Under the pieces are notes generated by a model, which was not told the origin of the DNA, searched no databases, and saw only the letters and a program-made list of their open reading frames with translations. The position numbers were made by a program, and so were the translations under genes. From NCBI GenBank assembly GCA_004194705.1, contig SADC01000281.1:124001-188000 (forward strand): a stretch of DNA of 64,000 bases, read 5' to 3'. Positions 12,566 through 23,532 of the stretch are shown in pieces (within the stretch, counting starts at the first letter, position 1; each line of letters starts with the position of its first letter). The stretch is from Ditylenchus dipsaci. Lineage: Eukaryota > Nematoda > Chromadorea > Rhabditida > Anguinidae.

Positions 12566-13305
12566 TGAAACTTCAAGCTTTTTGTCACAGCTATTTATCC
12601 TAATACACCCAAATAAATTTGAAAACATTAACTCATAATTTTTTTTGTAGTGTACACCTTGCTTAATTGATCAGCCTTAGTTGATCACAAATTAGTTTTT
12701 GGGATAAAAAAAATTGTTTTCTAAGCAAATATAATTAGGTGACTTAAGTTAGTTATTAGTCAAGTGTCTATTCGGTACTTTATAAAATTTATTATTATTG
12801 AAAATTTAGGTGGAAAATTTTTATCTATAAAATAGTTATTTGTGTAGAGTTTTTATAAGTGCAACTCTATTGAGCTATTAGCTAGAAAAGTTAGGGCAAA
12901 TGATTAAGCAAACTACCGTTTACTGTTCTTTACAGATTTCGCGTTGGTTTTTTTCACGATATATTACACGGTGAACTAAAATATAGCTTTAGCAATTTCT
13001 GGTTTTTTTTTCAATATTTAATGTAAGATATCTAAGATACTTGGCTTACCTTTGACCTGTAATTTATTTTTATCGAAAAATTCTAAAAACAAATATACTT
13101 TCAACACTCCGACTCCCGTGCTATTTTAAGGCGATTTTTCTTGCGTGGTTTATTTGCTGATGACTATTTTAAACTTCGTTGTAAAAAACAATTATTTGAA
13201 TGATTTGAAATCGACTTTTGTAAATTTTCTTAAAATATTTTTGTCTTGAGCTGAATCAAAAATTTGACAGTGAATTTGAATTTAAAGAACATCCTTTTAA
13301 GTACA

Positions 13306-15954
13306 GGCTAAAATTGAAAACACCCCTCAAAATGTGTAAATCACCCCCCAAATTTATTTTTTGTCCCCCCAAATTTGAATTTCGCGTAAAATGTGTAAAT
13401 CACCCCTAAAATGTGTGAATCAACCCCCAAATTTAAATTTTTTTCGCTGAATTTCAAATTTTTTACCCCCACGAGTCTATTTTCACCCCTTCAAGTGGAT
13501 TTTTTGTGCATAATACCATAGTTCAAGTGGTGAACATGATTATTGCACTCGCTTGCACTGTTCGCAGTAATTTTTGTGTGCTCTCGTAGGCGCGGATACT
13601 TGAATCTCTCGTCAAAGTATGTAATCTCCCATCAAATTCAAATTTCGACAGTCATACATTTACTTTTACCTCGTCAAGTTGAACTTTTGTTGCAAGATAC
13701 CTAATTTCCATATCCAATCTTGTCTTCACGATACTCAGTGCTGGGGTTGTCGACTCGGATAGTCAAATTAAAAAAAAAATTGCGTCGAGTCAAAGTGAAG
13801 GTCAATTTTTTCGAAACTTCTATTACTTTTTATACTTTTCAGCTGATCCCTCATCAAAAATTTCACTTCTCTCTAACTAACCTTTAACCGGCCACCAAAT
13901 TTGAAGAAAGAAATTCGACTATTGCAAAAAGAGATTTAACTGTAATTCTTTGTGTATAAGTTTCAATCACTTTTAGGTTTTCATATGTTATCATGATAAC
14001 GACACTATCAAAATCAAGATCATCTTTATGGCCAAAACGAATAACAGTACTATAACAAATAACAGCGATGGTTCATATTCAAATAAATTCTAACGCTCGC
14101 CCAACTTTTTTCTTCGACCTCTTTTCTTGCGTGGCTCAAGCGGCTGCGGCAACGGCTCAATCATCTGTTCAGACTCCATTAGCAGTAATGTGTGTTTGCA
14201 TAATTCATCTCTTATCCCGATTGGACAAGTGCAGCAAAGATAGCCAGGAAATACAACGGATTTCTTAGAACATAAAAAGATTGTCGAAGAGTCTTGTATC
14301 TGAAGATGAAGTAAGTGAACACAATGGCTAAAAAAAATTCCTACCTCTGCCAACTGGTAAAGTCCATTGAGAATCTGGAGCAATTTGTGTGAGCTCATCC
14401 CACAGTGGCACTAAATTGACTTTTCTACAGCAGACTTGAACGGATTAGCCAAACATGCTCTTCATTGTAATTGATATGGACAAATTGACGCCTTTCTTCT
14501 CTTAGCTTTTCCACTGCCTTTCGCAAGTTGCTATTCGGATTTCTAGGAATAGGCTCCTGATGTAAAACAAATCAAGTTGAATTAGAGATGAACTTCTTAC
14601 CTTTTGTTCTGGATCAATGCTCCACGCTTCGACTAGCTGCTCCACCACCAGAATAATCGCGGTAGACCAAAAGCTCCCTCTGAGTGTAATTGTCTTTAAT
14701 CATTTATTCGTACCCTCCAAGCCATTGTTAGTAGCAACTGAAAACATGGTGAACCCTGGAGCGAAACGATAAAATCATCCTCGATATTCGTTTCTCAAAA
14801 GCCATGACTTGAAAAATTTATTGCAGGCCTGATGCAGTCTTGGAATTTGGCTCCATTTAGCGTTCCAATGATCCCAAAGTGTCCGAGAAGCTAGAAATTT
14901 TGTTATACATTCATAATGATTACATAAAAGACAAAACTGTCAATGCTAATTCTACCCAGTGAGTTTGCCATAGCCAGATAAGAAACATCCTCTTTAATCT
15001 CATCGCAGGCAGCTTGGAAATTCTTGATTTTGGAAGCTCATTGTTAAAATCCATCGTTACATGGGCGTAGCACATTCCTCGTTCGCGTCCGGGAACACTT
15101 CTCGACACGCTGTTAAAGAAACGTAGATTCAGTCGACATTTAATTTCATGTTTACCTGCGGTAATTGTGTGCTGAGTCCGAGATCCCTAAGACAAACATG
15201 ATCATGAGTACCTGTCGTTTGGATACAGGCCTAAATAAGAATACATTTCAGTAAAACAATAAGTTCATAAAAATTAAACACACTTTTGATAGATCTTTCA
15301 TGCATCGAATCCTCATCTTCGCCTCGCAATGAAATTTTCCAAGGCGATTCTTGTGTGAATAATAGCAGAGATATCTGTCAGTAGCTATTCGATCCCAGGC
15401 TGACCAGTATCAAAGCGCCATTCAGTATTACTCTGAAGCCATGTATCGATTTCTTCTTTGTTATAGCAAAATACCACATTTGTCCAATGAGAGATGGTCC
15501 TCGAGGCATCTGAAAGAAAAGCTGGACATCGTGAAGACAAGACTGGATATGAAACTTAGGTATCTTGCAACAAAAGTTCAACTTGACGAGGTAAAAGTAA
15601 ATGTTATGACTGTCGAAATTTGAATTTGATGGGAGATTTACATACTTTGACGAGAGATTCAAGTATCCGCGCCTACGAGAGCACACAAAATTACTGCGAA
15701 AACAGTGCAAGCGAGTGCAATAATCATGTTCACCACTTGAACCTATGTATTATGCACAAAAAATCCACTTGAAGGGGTGAAGATAGACTCGAGGGGTAAA
15801 AAATTTGAAATTCAGCGAAAAAAATTTAAATTTGGGGTTGATTCACACATTTTGGGGGGTGATTTACACATTTTACGCGAAATTCAAATTTGGGGGGACA
15901 AAAAATAAATTTGGGGGTGATTTACACATTTTGAGGGTGTTTTCACCTACAGCC
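13306..15954 (-). mobile_element. Mutator-like element (MULE) with about 400-bp TIRs and 9-bp target duplication
   Basis: TTAAGTACA stands directly outside both ends (13297-13305 and 15955-15963), a perfect 9-bp duplication as expected for MULEs. Terminal inverted repeats of about 400 bp (13306-13700 and 15556-15954) contain repeated AAAATGTGTAAATCACCCC. The interior carries decayed transposase pieces on the minus strand, including a SWIM zinc finger. Frames switch repeatedly, so this copy appears non-autonomous now. Confidence 0.9.
14090..15115 (-). pseudogene. MULE transposase remnant with SWIM zinc finger
   Basis: Reading from high to low coordinates, fragments resemble a MULE transposase: GMCYAHVTMDF near 15060 and ACDEIKEDVSYLAMANSL near 14960 in another frame. 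Near the C terminus is CTCPIGIRDELCKH (about 14215), which has the CxC...CxH spacing of a SWIM finger, the usual DNA-binding module at the end of MULE transposases. The tail is basic (PRKKRGRRKK). Several frame changes and stops separate the pieces. Some may be introns, but no complete set of splice phases could be assembled. Confidence 0.7.
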
Positions 15955-16485
15955 TTAAGTACATTGATCCCGCTGAAAAGGTATCCGTGTGAAATGCAAA
16001 ACAGAAATTTTCTATTAATTTTCTTTTAAATTTTCTATTTTCAAATCATTCAAATAATTGTTTTTTTCTGAAAACTCGGAAAATTTTGGGTCTTTTTTGA
16101 GATTTTGGACCCACCTTTTAAATTTGCTAAACTTATGGTCTATATGTGTACTTTTGTGCGTCTCTTAGGATAAAAACGGATAAAAATGGCGTATAAGCCA
16201 CTTTTTTACTAGTTTATTTGTTTAACAAAATAATTTATTCAAGTGAAATGTCAATTTTACTGCATTATAAATTTCTTATTATTAAAAAATTTTCTTTTAT
16301 AATTTTTTGTGTGAGTTCGTCCACTTAATTTGGGAGCACATTGAATTCCGGAAAAGAAAGCCCCACGCTTGATTAGCTTTTCCGTTATTTTAGGCCAAGA
16401 CATCATTCCTGCCCTCTCTTATTGAAAGAGTGCGGGAATTAACCTTGGAGGGATATTAGTACCAGTGGAATTTTTATTATCTCAC

Positions 16486-16492
16486 TATATAA
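16486..16492 (+). promoter_or_regulatory. Possible TATA box upstream of nlp-3-like gene
   Basis: TATATAA lies about 400 bp upstream of the proposed start codon, after a short GC-richer stretch. AT-rich DNA makes this match weak. An untranslated first exon or trans-splice acceptor could lie between it and the ATG. Confidence 0.2.
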
Positions 16493-16886
16493 CACCAATT
16501 GCCTTATTTTGGGTCAGCAAGTAGATGAAGAGAAAATAGTTTGCACTTCTGCACCTTTTGTGATGAATTTTGCATTACGGACAAATTTTTCGGAACAATC
16601 ATTTTAAATTATATTATCATGAACCTTACAAAATATATCATTAAAAAGCTGATTTGCTTGCGCTGTCTAAAGAGCTATACAAATCATGCATATGTACTCT
16701 TAACCTCTTTTTATGAAAAATGGTTTGCAGATTTGAATTTTCAGTTAAATCGAATCCGAATAAGCTAGTCTTGTAGTCAGGGTATCCGTATAATTATTCG
16801 AATTTTCACATCTGGTGATTTTTATATTTTTTAAGAAATCAATTTAAGTTTAGTAACAACCGATAACCAGAATTTCAATTTGCCTA

Positions 16887-17787
16887 ATGAATTCTGCTTG
16901 GCATTCCCTGTTTTCACCTCTGTTGGCCGTGATCCTATTATTTATACTGCAGGTGGAAATTGTGCACAGTCGCTCTCTAGTTATGGACCAGGTAGCTAAT
17001 CAAAATTAAATTTGTGTGATTAATAATAAATGCAATGTTTTAGATGGATGCAAAATCTCTACAAAAGCACCCAAGTCAAGGAGACATTTACCTATCCAGC
17101 AACTATGACAAACTAGTGGATAAGCGACAAAGTTATTTCGACTCTCTAGCTGGACAGTCTTTAGGTAATTTTTAAATATGTGTCTACTGTTGAAAGTTAA
17201 AGGCTGTTTACATTTAGAGATGGGGTTACTATTAGAATAAATAAGGTATTCGGCACGTACACGTGTACGTTATTCGAAACATAATTTCAGCACTTTGAAA
17301 AAAAGTATGGGTTTTGAGTCACATGAAGAATTATTAAGGGGGGGGGGGGTTATATTACAGTAGCTTTTGGCTGGTAGGGCGGGGGTGGTATATTCCGTCA
17401 GGATTTTTATAATTGCAGGCAAACGGAGCAATAATTTTTGAGTCAAAATTTTCACGAAAATCTTAACATAGTACATAGTGACGCCCCTGGGACCGCCGCT
17501 AGGTGTCACTGTATCGAGGTTGTCACTTTATCCAGCCTTGACATTTTTTTTAAGCCAAAACCAAACCAACTGACATCAAGGTGTCACTCTAACGGAGTGA
17601 CACTTTATCGAGACTTGACTGTAGTAATTCTTCACTTCCATTTTTAGGCAAAAGGAGCGGCCACGGTTGGCATACCCACTGCAACAATACTCGCCATACT
17701 TTGGGAGCTACCAGAGAAATCCATCACCTGAAAGCAACTACTTTTACCCGATGGAGCAGATCAGACTATAAAAATCTTTGGAGTTGA
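16887..17787 (+). CDS. nlp-3: NLP-3-like neuropeptide precursor (YFDSLAGQSL-amide)
   Basis: Three exons: 16887-16991, 17044-17164 and 17648-17787. They encode 121 residues with matching phases (0, then 1). Exon 1 encodes a signal peptide with hydrophobic core LLAVILLFILQ. Exon 2 encodes an acidic/polar spacer, the dibasic site DKR and then QSYFDSLAGQSL. The last Gly codon is split by intron 2 and completed by exon 3, which starts GKR, the amidation and cleavage signal. YFDSLAGQSL-G is one of the peptides of C. elegans NLP-3 (established knowledge), so the product is inferred to be a secreted amidated peptide, perhaps with N-terminal pyroglutamate from the extra QS. Only one copy is seen, whereas C. 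elegans has three peptides. The exon 3 tail after GKR is odd (see findings). Intron 1 is 52 bp. Confidence 0.9.
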
Positions 17788-17984
17788 TTTGAACTCAAAT
17801 TTGTGGAATATATGTTTTTATTATTGCTCGAGGGAATGTTGCTGCTGCTCTACTTTGTGTATCCTTTTGTAAAATCTGTTGTGTGTGTGTGACTGACTGA
17901 TAAACTGATTTTTGTGTAAAAGTGCTGATGAAAAATACTTAAGAAAAAAACTACTAATAAAAATTACCTCCGGGGGAACAGGGG

Positions 17985-18090
17985 GCTTGGTTGCTTGGGG
18001 TTGAGATGCGCACTCCCACATACCTTAGACACTATCACTCGGAAGCGACTCTGGATGTCATATATGCATACCAGAGTTTCTTCACGCGTT
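17985..18090 (-). repeat. 'SLYAFYDKEW' exon-like module (copy 2, degraded)
   Basis: On the minus strand it ends AGTGTCTAAG followed by GTATGTGG and GCGCATCTC, matching the donor side of the module at 39.87 and 56.15 kb. The coding-like part is largely eroded. Confidence 0.5.
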
Positions 18091-18187
18091 GTGCTCTATT
18101 TCACAAAACTATGTTCAAATCCTATCTTTTTGGTCTTTTAGAGATATTCATGTACCATTTAGGTTGAGCTACCTTGGTACCCCAAGC

Positions 18188-19072
18188 CATACCTGCACGG
18201 GCGCCGGTGCCAGCTAAAAATCTTAACAGTCGGGCGCCGGCGCCGGCGCCAGCGCCGGCGCCCGGCGCCACTTTAGCTGCGGCGTCGGCGCCTGAATGTT
18301 AAGATTTCAGCTGTTTTGACAATGTTTTAGTAAATTCAAAATTTTCTCAGATTTTTTTGCAGACAAGTTATTTTTAATTTTATAGTAAATTTTTATTTTT
18401 TATGTTTATCACATGTAAATCACAAAATTTCATCACCGGTTTTTGCTTTTTTTTTGATGTTCTCCACTATCTGATGAAGATAGTTATCCACTATTTCCTC
18501 GACTCGTTGTTCACTGTTTCCAAAATTGCCTCTCCAGCTTGATCAGCTGTGATTGAAATTCCAAAGAAGGCAATAAATTTGAAAAATAGTTCTTTTCCGG
18601 ATTTTACTCCGCAGTGGTGTAACAACTTGCGCCATATAACCTTAACACGATATTTTGAAAATTTCATTCGCATTTTAAAATCTTGCCTTTAGCGGTGGAT
18701 GCGCGCCCTCTTTCAACATCTCGTACGGTATTCCGGTTGATTCATTAGAAAAATCGACGAGCTTGTTTATAACCGCAACGTGATAAATTTTTAATTTCTC
18801 ATAATTGTTGCTATTCCTAATACAAAAAATTCTATTTAAAAACATAAAATGTTAGATTAGTCTTTGTTAAATTCTATTATTTTATTTACAAAAATGGCTT
18901 GATGGCGGCGCCTGGCGCCGTATTTCCTCTTTTAGGCGTCGGCGCCGGCGCCGACGCCGACGCCCGGCGCCGAATTAATTGTGGCGCCGGCGCCGGCGCC
19001 CGGCGCCGATTTTTAGTAGACCCGGCGCCTGGGTCGGCGCCCGGCGCCGATTTTTCTCAGCGTGCAGGTATG
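18188..19072. mobile_element. hAT-like element with GGCGCC palindromic subterminal arrays
   Basis: Inverted ends CATACCTGCACG and CGTGCAGGTATG are flanked by CCCCAAGC and CCCCAGCC (6 of 8 identical), consistent with a decayed 8-bp hAT target duplication. Just inside each end are dense GGCGCCGGCGCC arrays (18209-18295 and 18905-19050), the most GC-rich DNA in the window. The AT-rich centre has no transposase. Confidence 0.65.
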
Positions 19073-19257
19073 CCCCAGCCAAGAAATCTTTTGTTCAAAA
19101 AGTGGTAAAAAATGTCATCCTAATATTTTTTGTGGCTTTTTCACGTTTAAAGTAGCTAAATTCTCCTAGGAGACCATTTTCGGGGCAGAAAGGGATTGTG
19201 TATCGAATTTAAATAGTCGAAACTACCATGGCAGCAAATGGTGATGATTTTTTTGAG

Positions 19258-19392
19258 CAGGAGTAGATTGCGACAATTAAAATTGCAACAATTCAAATTG
19301 CGACAAAATTATCGGTCTTTCGGCAAATATTTGCCAAATTAGACCGATGATTTTGTCGTAATTTGAATTGTCGAAATTTGAATTTTCGCAAG
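19258..19392. repeat. Foldback (AATTGCGACAA / TTGTCGTAATT arms)
   Basis: Arms containing AAATTGCGACAAAAT and ATTTTGTCGTAATTT, with TCGGTCTTTCGG and CCGATGATT closer in, can pair into a hairpin about 130 bp long with a small central loop (AAATATTTG). Confidence 0.7.
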
Positions 19393-19439
19393 CTACTCTT
19401 GTCAATTTTTTTAATAGACGTCATTTTGAAGGACATCAA

Positions 19440-20316
19440 GACATGAAACGAACTTGGGCGCCGCTAAACTTGAATTGTACTTTTCACGCATAAAAAGGAA
19501 AAAAATATGATGAGTTAAAAAAATTTTGCGCGCTCTACAAAAATTTACAGAAAAAAAATTCACCGAAGTTCCTCCACGTCACAGTCAGGGTCCCTCCCTT
19601 GTGAGTTAATCTCTGTTACATTGTTTCAACAAATTGTGAATGAAAAATCGGCCTATGTCGTTGGCTTCTTGTAAACTGTGCAACCCGTCGACGTCTTTTG
19701 GTCTTTTTTATTTTGTGTGTTGCAGTCGTGTAATAGACGTCCGGACATACCGACAACCAGTGCTGGCAATCCGCTCCGCTCTGGGTCAGCTCCGGCTCCG
19801 AGCCGGAGCCAGATCTGGAGCGAAAAATTCACCCGAAGGAGCTTGGAGCAAGATCCGGAGCGGGAAGTTTGTATCGACGGAGCCAGGAGCCAGATCAGAT
19901 TTATGTGGCTCATTCTATCAGTTATTTCGTTGACACTTTCTTGCACCGGAGCCAGAGCCGCTCTGCTCCCGCTCTGGATCCAGCTCCGGCTCCTAGCCGG
20001 AGTCAGATCTGGAGCGGAAAATTTTGACTCCCCGAGTTAGGAGCCAGATCCGGAGCGAAAGATTTGCCCCGACGTAGCCGGGAGCCAGATCCGGAGCCGG
20101 AAATTTCGAAATGCCAGCACTGCCGTCAACCAACTCTAGTTCACTGAAGATAAAACATTTGCCTAGCTTGGTGTTGTTAAACTGAGAGGGGTCTTGGAAT
20201 GTGCCTTTGCATATAAAATCCAAATATAGACCGGATGTTCAAGCTGTTTCAAGAAGAGTGTAGCCGGACTTGGTCGTGTGCTCTCGAAATTGGCATTTCA
20301 CATTATTGTGCATCAA
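19440..20316 (-). pseudogene. FGF-like exon copy 1, interrupted by a hAT element
   Basis: It starts after the acceptor TATTTTAG (minus strand, 20317 downward) with NVKCQFREHTTKSGYTLLE, matching the FGF core pattern C-x-F-x-E-x6-Y, and then a stop (TGA) where the best copy has a Trp codon. QDPSQFNNTKLGKCF follows. At 20122-19758 it is split by a hAT-like insertion, after which homology to the 35221 copy resumes (CACGACTGCA, GGTTGCACAG). Homology with the 26.5 kb copy continues into 3' flanking DNA. It is not translatable. Confidence 0.75.
19758..20122. mobile_element. hAT-like MITE with CTCCGGCTC / GAGCCGGAG arrays
   Basis: Inverted ends CAGTGCTGGCA and TGCCAGCACTG are flanked by CCGACAAC and CCGTCAAC (7 of 8 identical), an 8-bp target duplication as for hAT transposons. 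The interior is a run of GGAGCCGGAGCC-type palindromes. It sits inside FGF-like exon copy 1. Related arrays occur at 26080-26430, 50110-50165 and 54640-54775. Confidence 0.8.
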
Positions 20317-20322
20317 CTAAAA

Positions 20323-21815
20323 TAGCAAGTTCATTAGAAATGGTGTTGTTGTACTCAAACTCGGCAAAAACTGATTATAAATTCTGAAAAATTTAAAAAA
20401 TTAAAAATGACTATGCTGGACAATTCACATTTTTGTAATAATGCCAGCTTTCCCAACCATTATTATTAACCGCACAATACACCAATAAAGGGGGGGGGGT
20501 GGGAGGCTGGTGTCAGAGGCAGAAATGGACTTGTCAACAGATTGGAAAAAAACATCGACGGGTTGAAAAAATAGGAACTTGTTTAGAACAGACCACACCT
20601 CTTATTTTTGCACAATTTTTAATTTTCCAATCTTTCTTACAAACTTTTGAGATACAGGTTCCAATCCTGCTGATAGCAGACACTAATTTCTCTTGACTGA
20701 TAGGTATTTTCTTGATTATAAACATAGTCATAATCTAGGACAGTAATCATCAGAATGAGTACGGTAACCACCTGGTACCTTTCCAAAATGGGAATCCATC
20801 TCCAGAAATTATAAATAAAATTTTTGATTTGGCTGAAAGCAAATTCAAAATCAATGCATCTTGTCGAGAATCCTGTTCTGAGTATGGTTTAACAATACGA
20901 AAAAGCGATTTCACTTGCAGCGGCTCTAGTTCTGAATTAATTTCAAATCGAGTGAGGTATCCAGGTGGTGCTCAGGTCATTGCATAGGTAAAGGTACTCT
21001 AGTTAAAGATACTCAGGTGTGATACATAGAAACGCCTTCAGTATTGGTACTAAGGTAAAAGAACCTGGGCAGTAGTATTCGGGTGATGGTTATCAAGGAA
21101 TGCCGTCTTTCCTCTAATCGTAAGCTCCCCCCCCCCCCCCCCCTCTGATTGCTATCCGCTCTCTAACTTCAAGTGGTCTGAAATTGCTGTTTTCATTTAC
21201 TGTCTGAGTTTTGTAAAAAGTGACTGCGAGTGATTTTAAAAATATAACAGGCACTTTTTACACAGCTTGAACACTTACACACAAAGCCTACACAGCTTGA
21301 AACTGACGAATTGTGCAACAACAAGAGGTGCGTCCGTTTTTAACAACTACGAAACACCAAAATATTTTATATATAAGTTTTAAAATTTTTTTGGTGGGTT
21401 TCACCTAAAATTTTGAATAATCTTGTGAAACCCATCATAGGATAATCTGTACAACGTATTGATGTTTTCGATAGTTGAAGGATCCAGCTAGCGAGACAGT
21501 CGCAAGCTTGAACCATTTTAAAAATTAATTAGTTTGTCTTGCAATCAAAATCAACAGATTTGTTTTTTCAAAACAATAACCATTTGAAGTGTCGCCTACC
21601 GTAAGTGCTCTAATAGGCTACATGTCGGATTATATTTCAATCAACCAATGATCAGGAAATTTTAAGGTCAATCTTGAGATTTTTGGGTGAAAATTCAAAT
21701 TCCAAAAATTGGGATCGGTAAAGCGTGGGAGTTCGGAAAACGCAAAAAATCGCAGTAGACAGCAATGGTCTTTCAAACAGGCTTTCATAAAAGTGGTATG
21801 CCTGTCGCCGGTAGC
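20323..21815. other. Repeat-derived stretch without recognisable gene
   Basis: 20323-20480 is homologous to the intron upstream of the FGF-like exon in other copies (AATAATGGTTGGGAAAGC on the minus strand). The rest holds poly-G and poly-C runs and a GGTGGGTTTCAC / GTGAAACCCATC foldback at about 21390-21440. No gene is supported. Confidence 0.5.
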
Positions 21816-21823
21816 GATATTTT

Positions 21824-22738
21824 TAAGGTTGTCGAGCGCTCGAAATTTTCGAGTCGAGCGCTCGATTTGATATTCGAAATTCGAAATTTTCGAGTCGAGC
21901 GCTCGATTCGATATTCGAAATTCGAAATTTTCGAGTCGAGCGCTCGATTCGATATCCGAAATTCGAAATTTTCGAGTCGAGCGCTCGATTCGATATTCGA
22001 AATTCGAAATTTTCGAGTCGAGCGCTCGATTCGATATCCGAAATTCGAAATTTTCGAGTCGAGCGCTCGATTCGACATTCGAAATTCGAAATTTTCGAGC
22101 GCTCGATTCGAAATTCGAAAATTTTCGAGCGCTCGATTCGAAATTGAAAATTTTCAGCGGCTTCGCCGCCTCATTAATGGATTTTTTAGAAATAAATTAA
22201 TCGAAACCATGGTTAATCGACCACACACGACCGCTTTACCACACCAAACGAATAAGCGGCCGAAAAAACTACCATTCTTTGTCCATAGTTGTGCTTGATC
22301 AAACGGCGCAGATCGGAGACTCTGAGATCGCAAAAAGCACCGCTCTGGCTTTTTTCGCCTCAGAAGGTCCCAATTTTTTGTTCGCTAACTTTTCCTTGGG
22401 TCTTGCCGATTTCAGGTGACCCGAAAGATGAGTTGTTAATCTACTCTTTGGCAGTCTAAGCTCTTCCCCGAAAGTGAAAATAGTCTTTCCACCGACTTTC
22501 TTAAACGATTTCCAAACTTCGCTTGGCATTTTTCTAAAACAAGAAAATTCACCATTACATTCTTTTTTGTGTGCTGCAAGTTCCAAACTATAACTCGAGA
22601 ATAAGCGCTCAAAATTCGAAAGCATAATTCGAAATTTTTTTTTCGAGCGCTCGAAATTCGAAATTTCCGCTCGAAATTCGAAATTTTTCGAACTTTCGAG
22701 CTAAAAGTTCGAAATCGAGCGCTCGATTCGACAACCTA
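21824..22738. mobile_element. hAT-like element with TCGAGCGCTCGA arrays and a BED-finger exon
   Basis: A perfect 8-bp target duplication GATATTTT flanks the element (21816-21823 and 22739-22746). The ends are inverted (TAAGGTTGTCGAGCGCTC on the left; TAGGTTGTCGAATCGAGCGC on the right strand). The left arm has about eight repeats of a 45-bp unit built from GAGCGCTCGA and ATTCGAAATTCGAAATT. The minus strand carries a decayed BED zinc-finger exon typical of hAT transposases. Confidence 0.9.
22299..22529 (-). pseudogene. hAT transposase N-terminal fragment (BED-like domain)
   Basis: Following the acceptor TTGTTTTAG, the frame MPSEVWKSFKKVGGKT... with LPKSRLTTHLSGHLK matches the BED-finger layout (aromatic W/F start, then zinc ligands, then HL near the end). 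The two zinc-binding cysteines expected between KT and LRLPK are absent (TIFTFGEE). The frame stays open for 77 codons from this Met. The rest of the transposase is missing. It lies inside the element at 21824-22738 and supports its hAT assignment. Confidence 0.6.
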
Positions 22739-22817
22739 GATATTTTGAAAGGCGAGTACCAGTAAAATTCAAATAAGAATTTATTTCACGCAGTTTGTTA
22801 AAAATCGAAGAAAGACT

Positions 22818-22896
22818 TTGCATTTATTGGGAATCTAACCGACGACCAACTTTCATACGACACCGCTTTCCGCCACTAGGCCACTGATGCTAAACA
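22818..22896 (-). pseudogene. tRNA-like relic or SINE head
   Basis: On the minus strand TGGCCTAGTGGCGG matches a tRNA A box and GTCGGTTAGATTCCC resembles a B box about 30 bases on. The acceptor-end complement extends only four base pairs (GCAT with ATGC), so it is likely a decayed tRNA or tRNA-derived repeat. Confidence 0.45.
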
Positions 22897-23532
22897 ACGG
22901 CATGGTTTTTGATTATTTATTATCCGGTACTCTATTACGGTACTCAATAAAAAAATTACAAAAATTTTTTTTTGAATTGACCTGGTACCTGCCTTTTGAA
23001 ATATTCCCATCGGCGACGGGCATGTCCCACGAAGGACCCTTTCTCCACTTCATCATGGCAATTTGAAAGCTTTGCATGCGCGCGAGACCGCACACATTTA
23101 GTCAATAATAATTTCAAATTGTTTTTTTTGTTTGAGCTCATCGTTTAAAAAATGAATTTGCAAATTTGTTAAAAATTTAGAACCACTCACCAGTCGAGCC
23201 TATTGTCGTTCTTTTGGCGGGTTCGAGTAAAAATATTTTCGGCCCGGCCCAGGTTGCCCGGCTGCCAAAATAGTTAACTATGAAATTTACTCAATCATTT
23301 CTTCCGTAATAACATTTATTCAGCAACATTACTCAAACAAAATAACATTTTCCATTAGAAATTTTCCGACAGAGATAAAAGGAAATGATTTTGTTATATT
23401 GTTTCAGCAAATTGTTATGAAATAATCGCTTAAATATTCAACAAATGCTTTTCGGTATTTTTAGAAAAATGGCTCTCATACGCAAATGCATCGCGGGGCA
23501 ACGTGCTCACACCGTCAGATTTTTTTAAGTGA

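Noticed and set aside
19640..20040. Open frames of about 100 codons rich in Arg, Ser and Pro
   Set aside because: They arise from the GGAGCCGGAGCC array inside a hAT-like MITE.
21765..22298. 177-residue repetitive frame with repeated SARFDIRNSKFSSRA units
   Set aside because: It is the translation of the 45-bp GAGCGCTCGA array. The reverse strand is open for the same reason, so the frame is not evidence of a gene.
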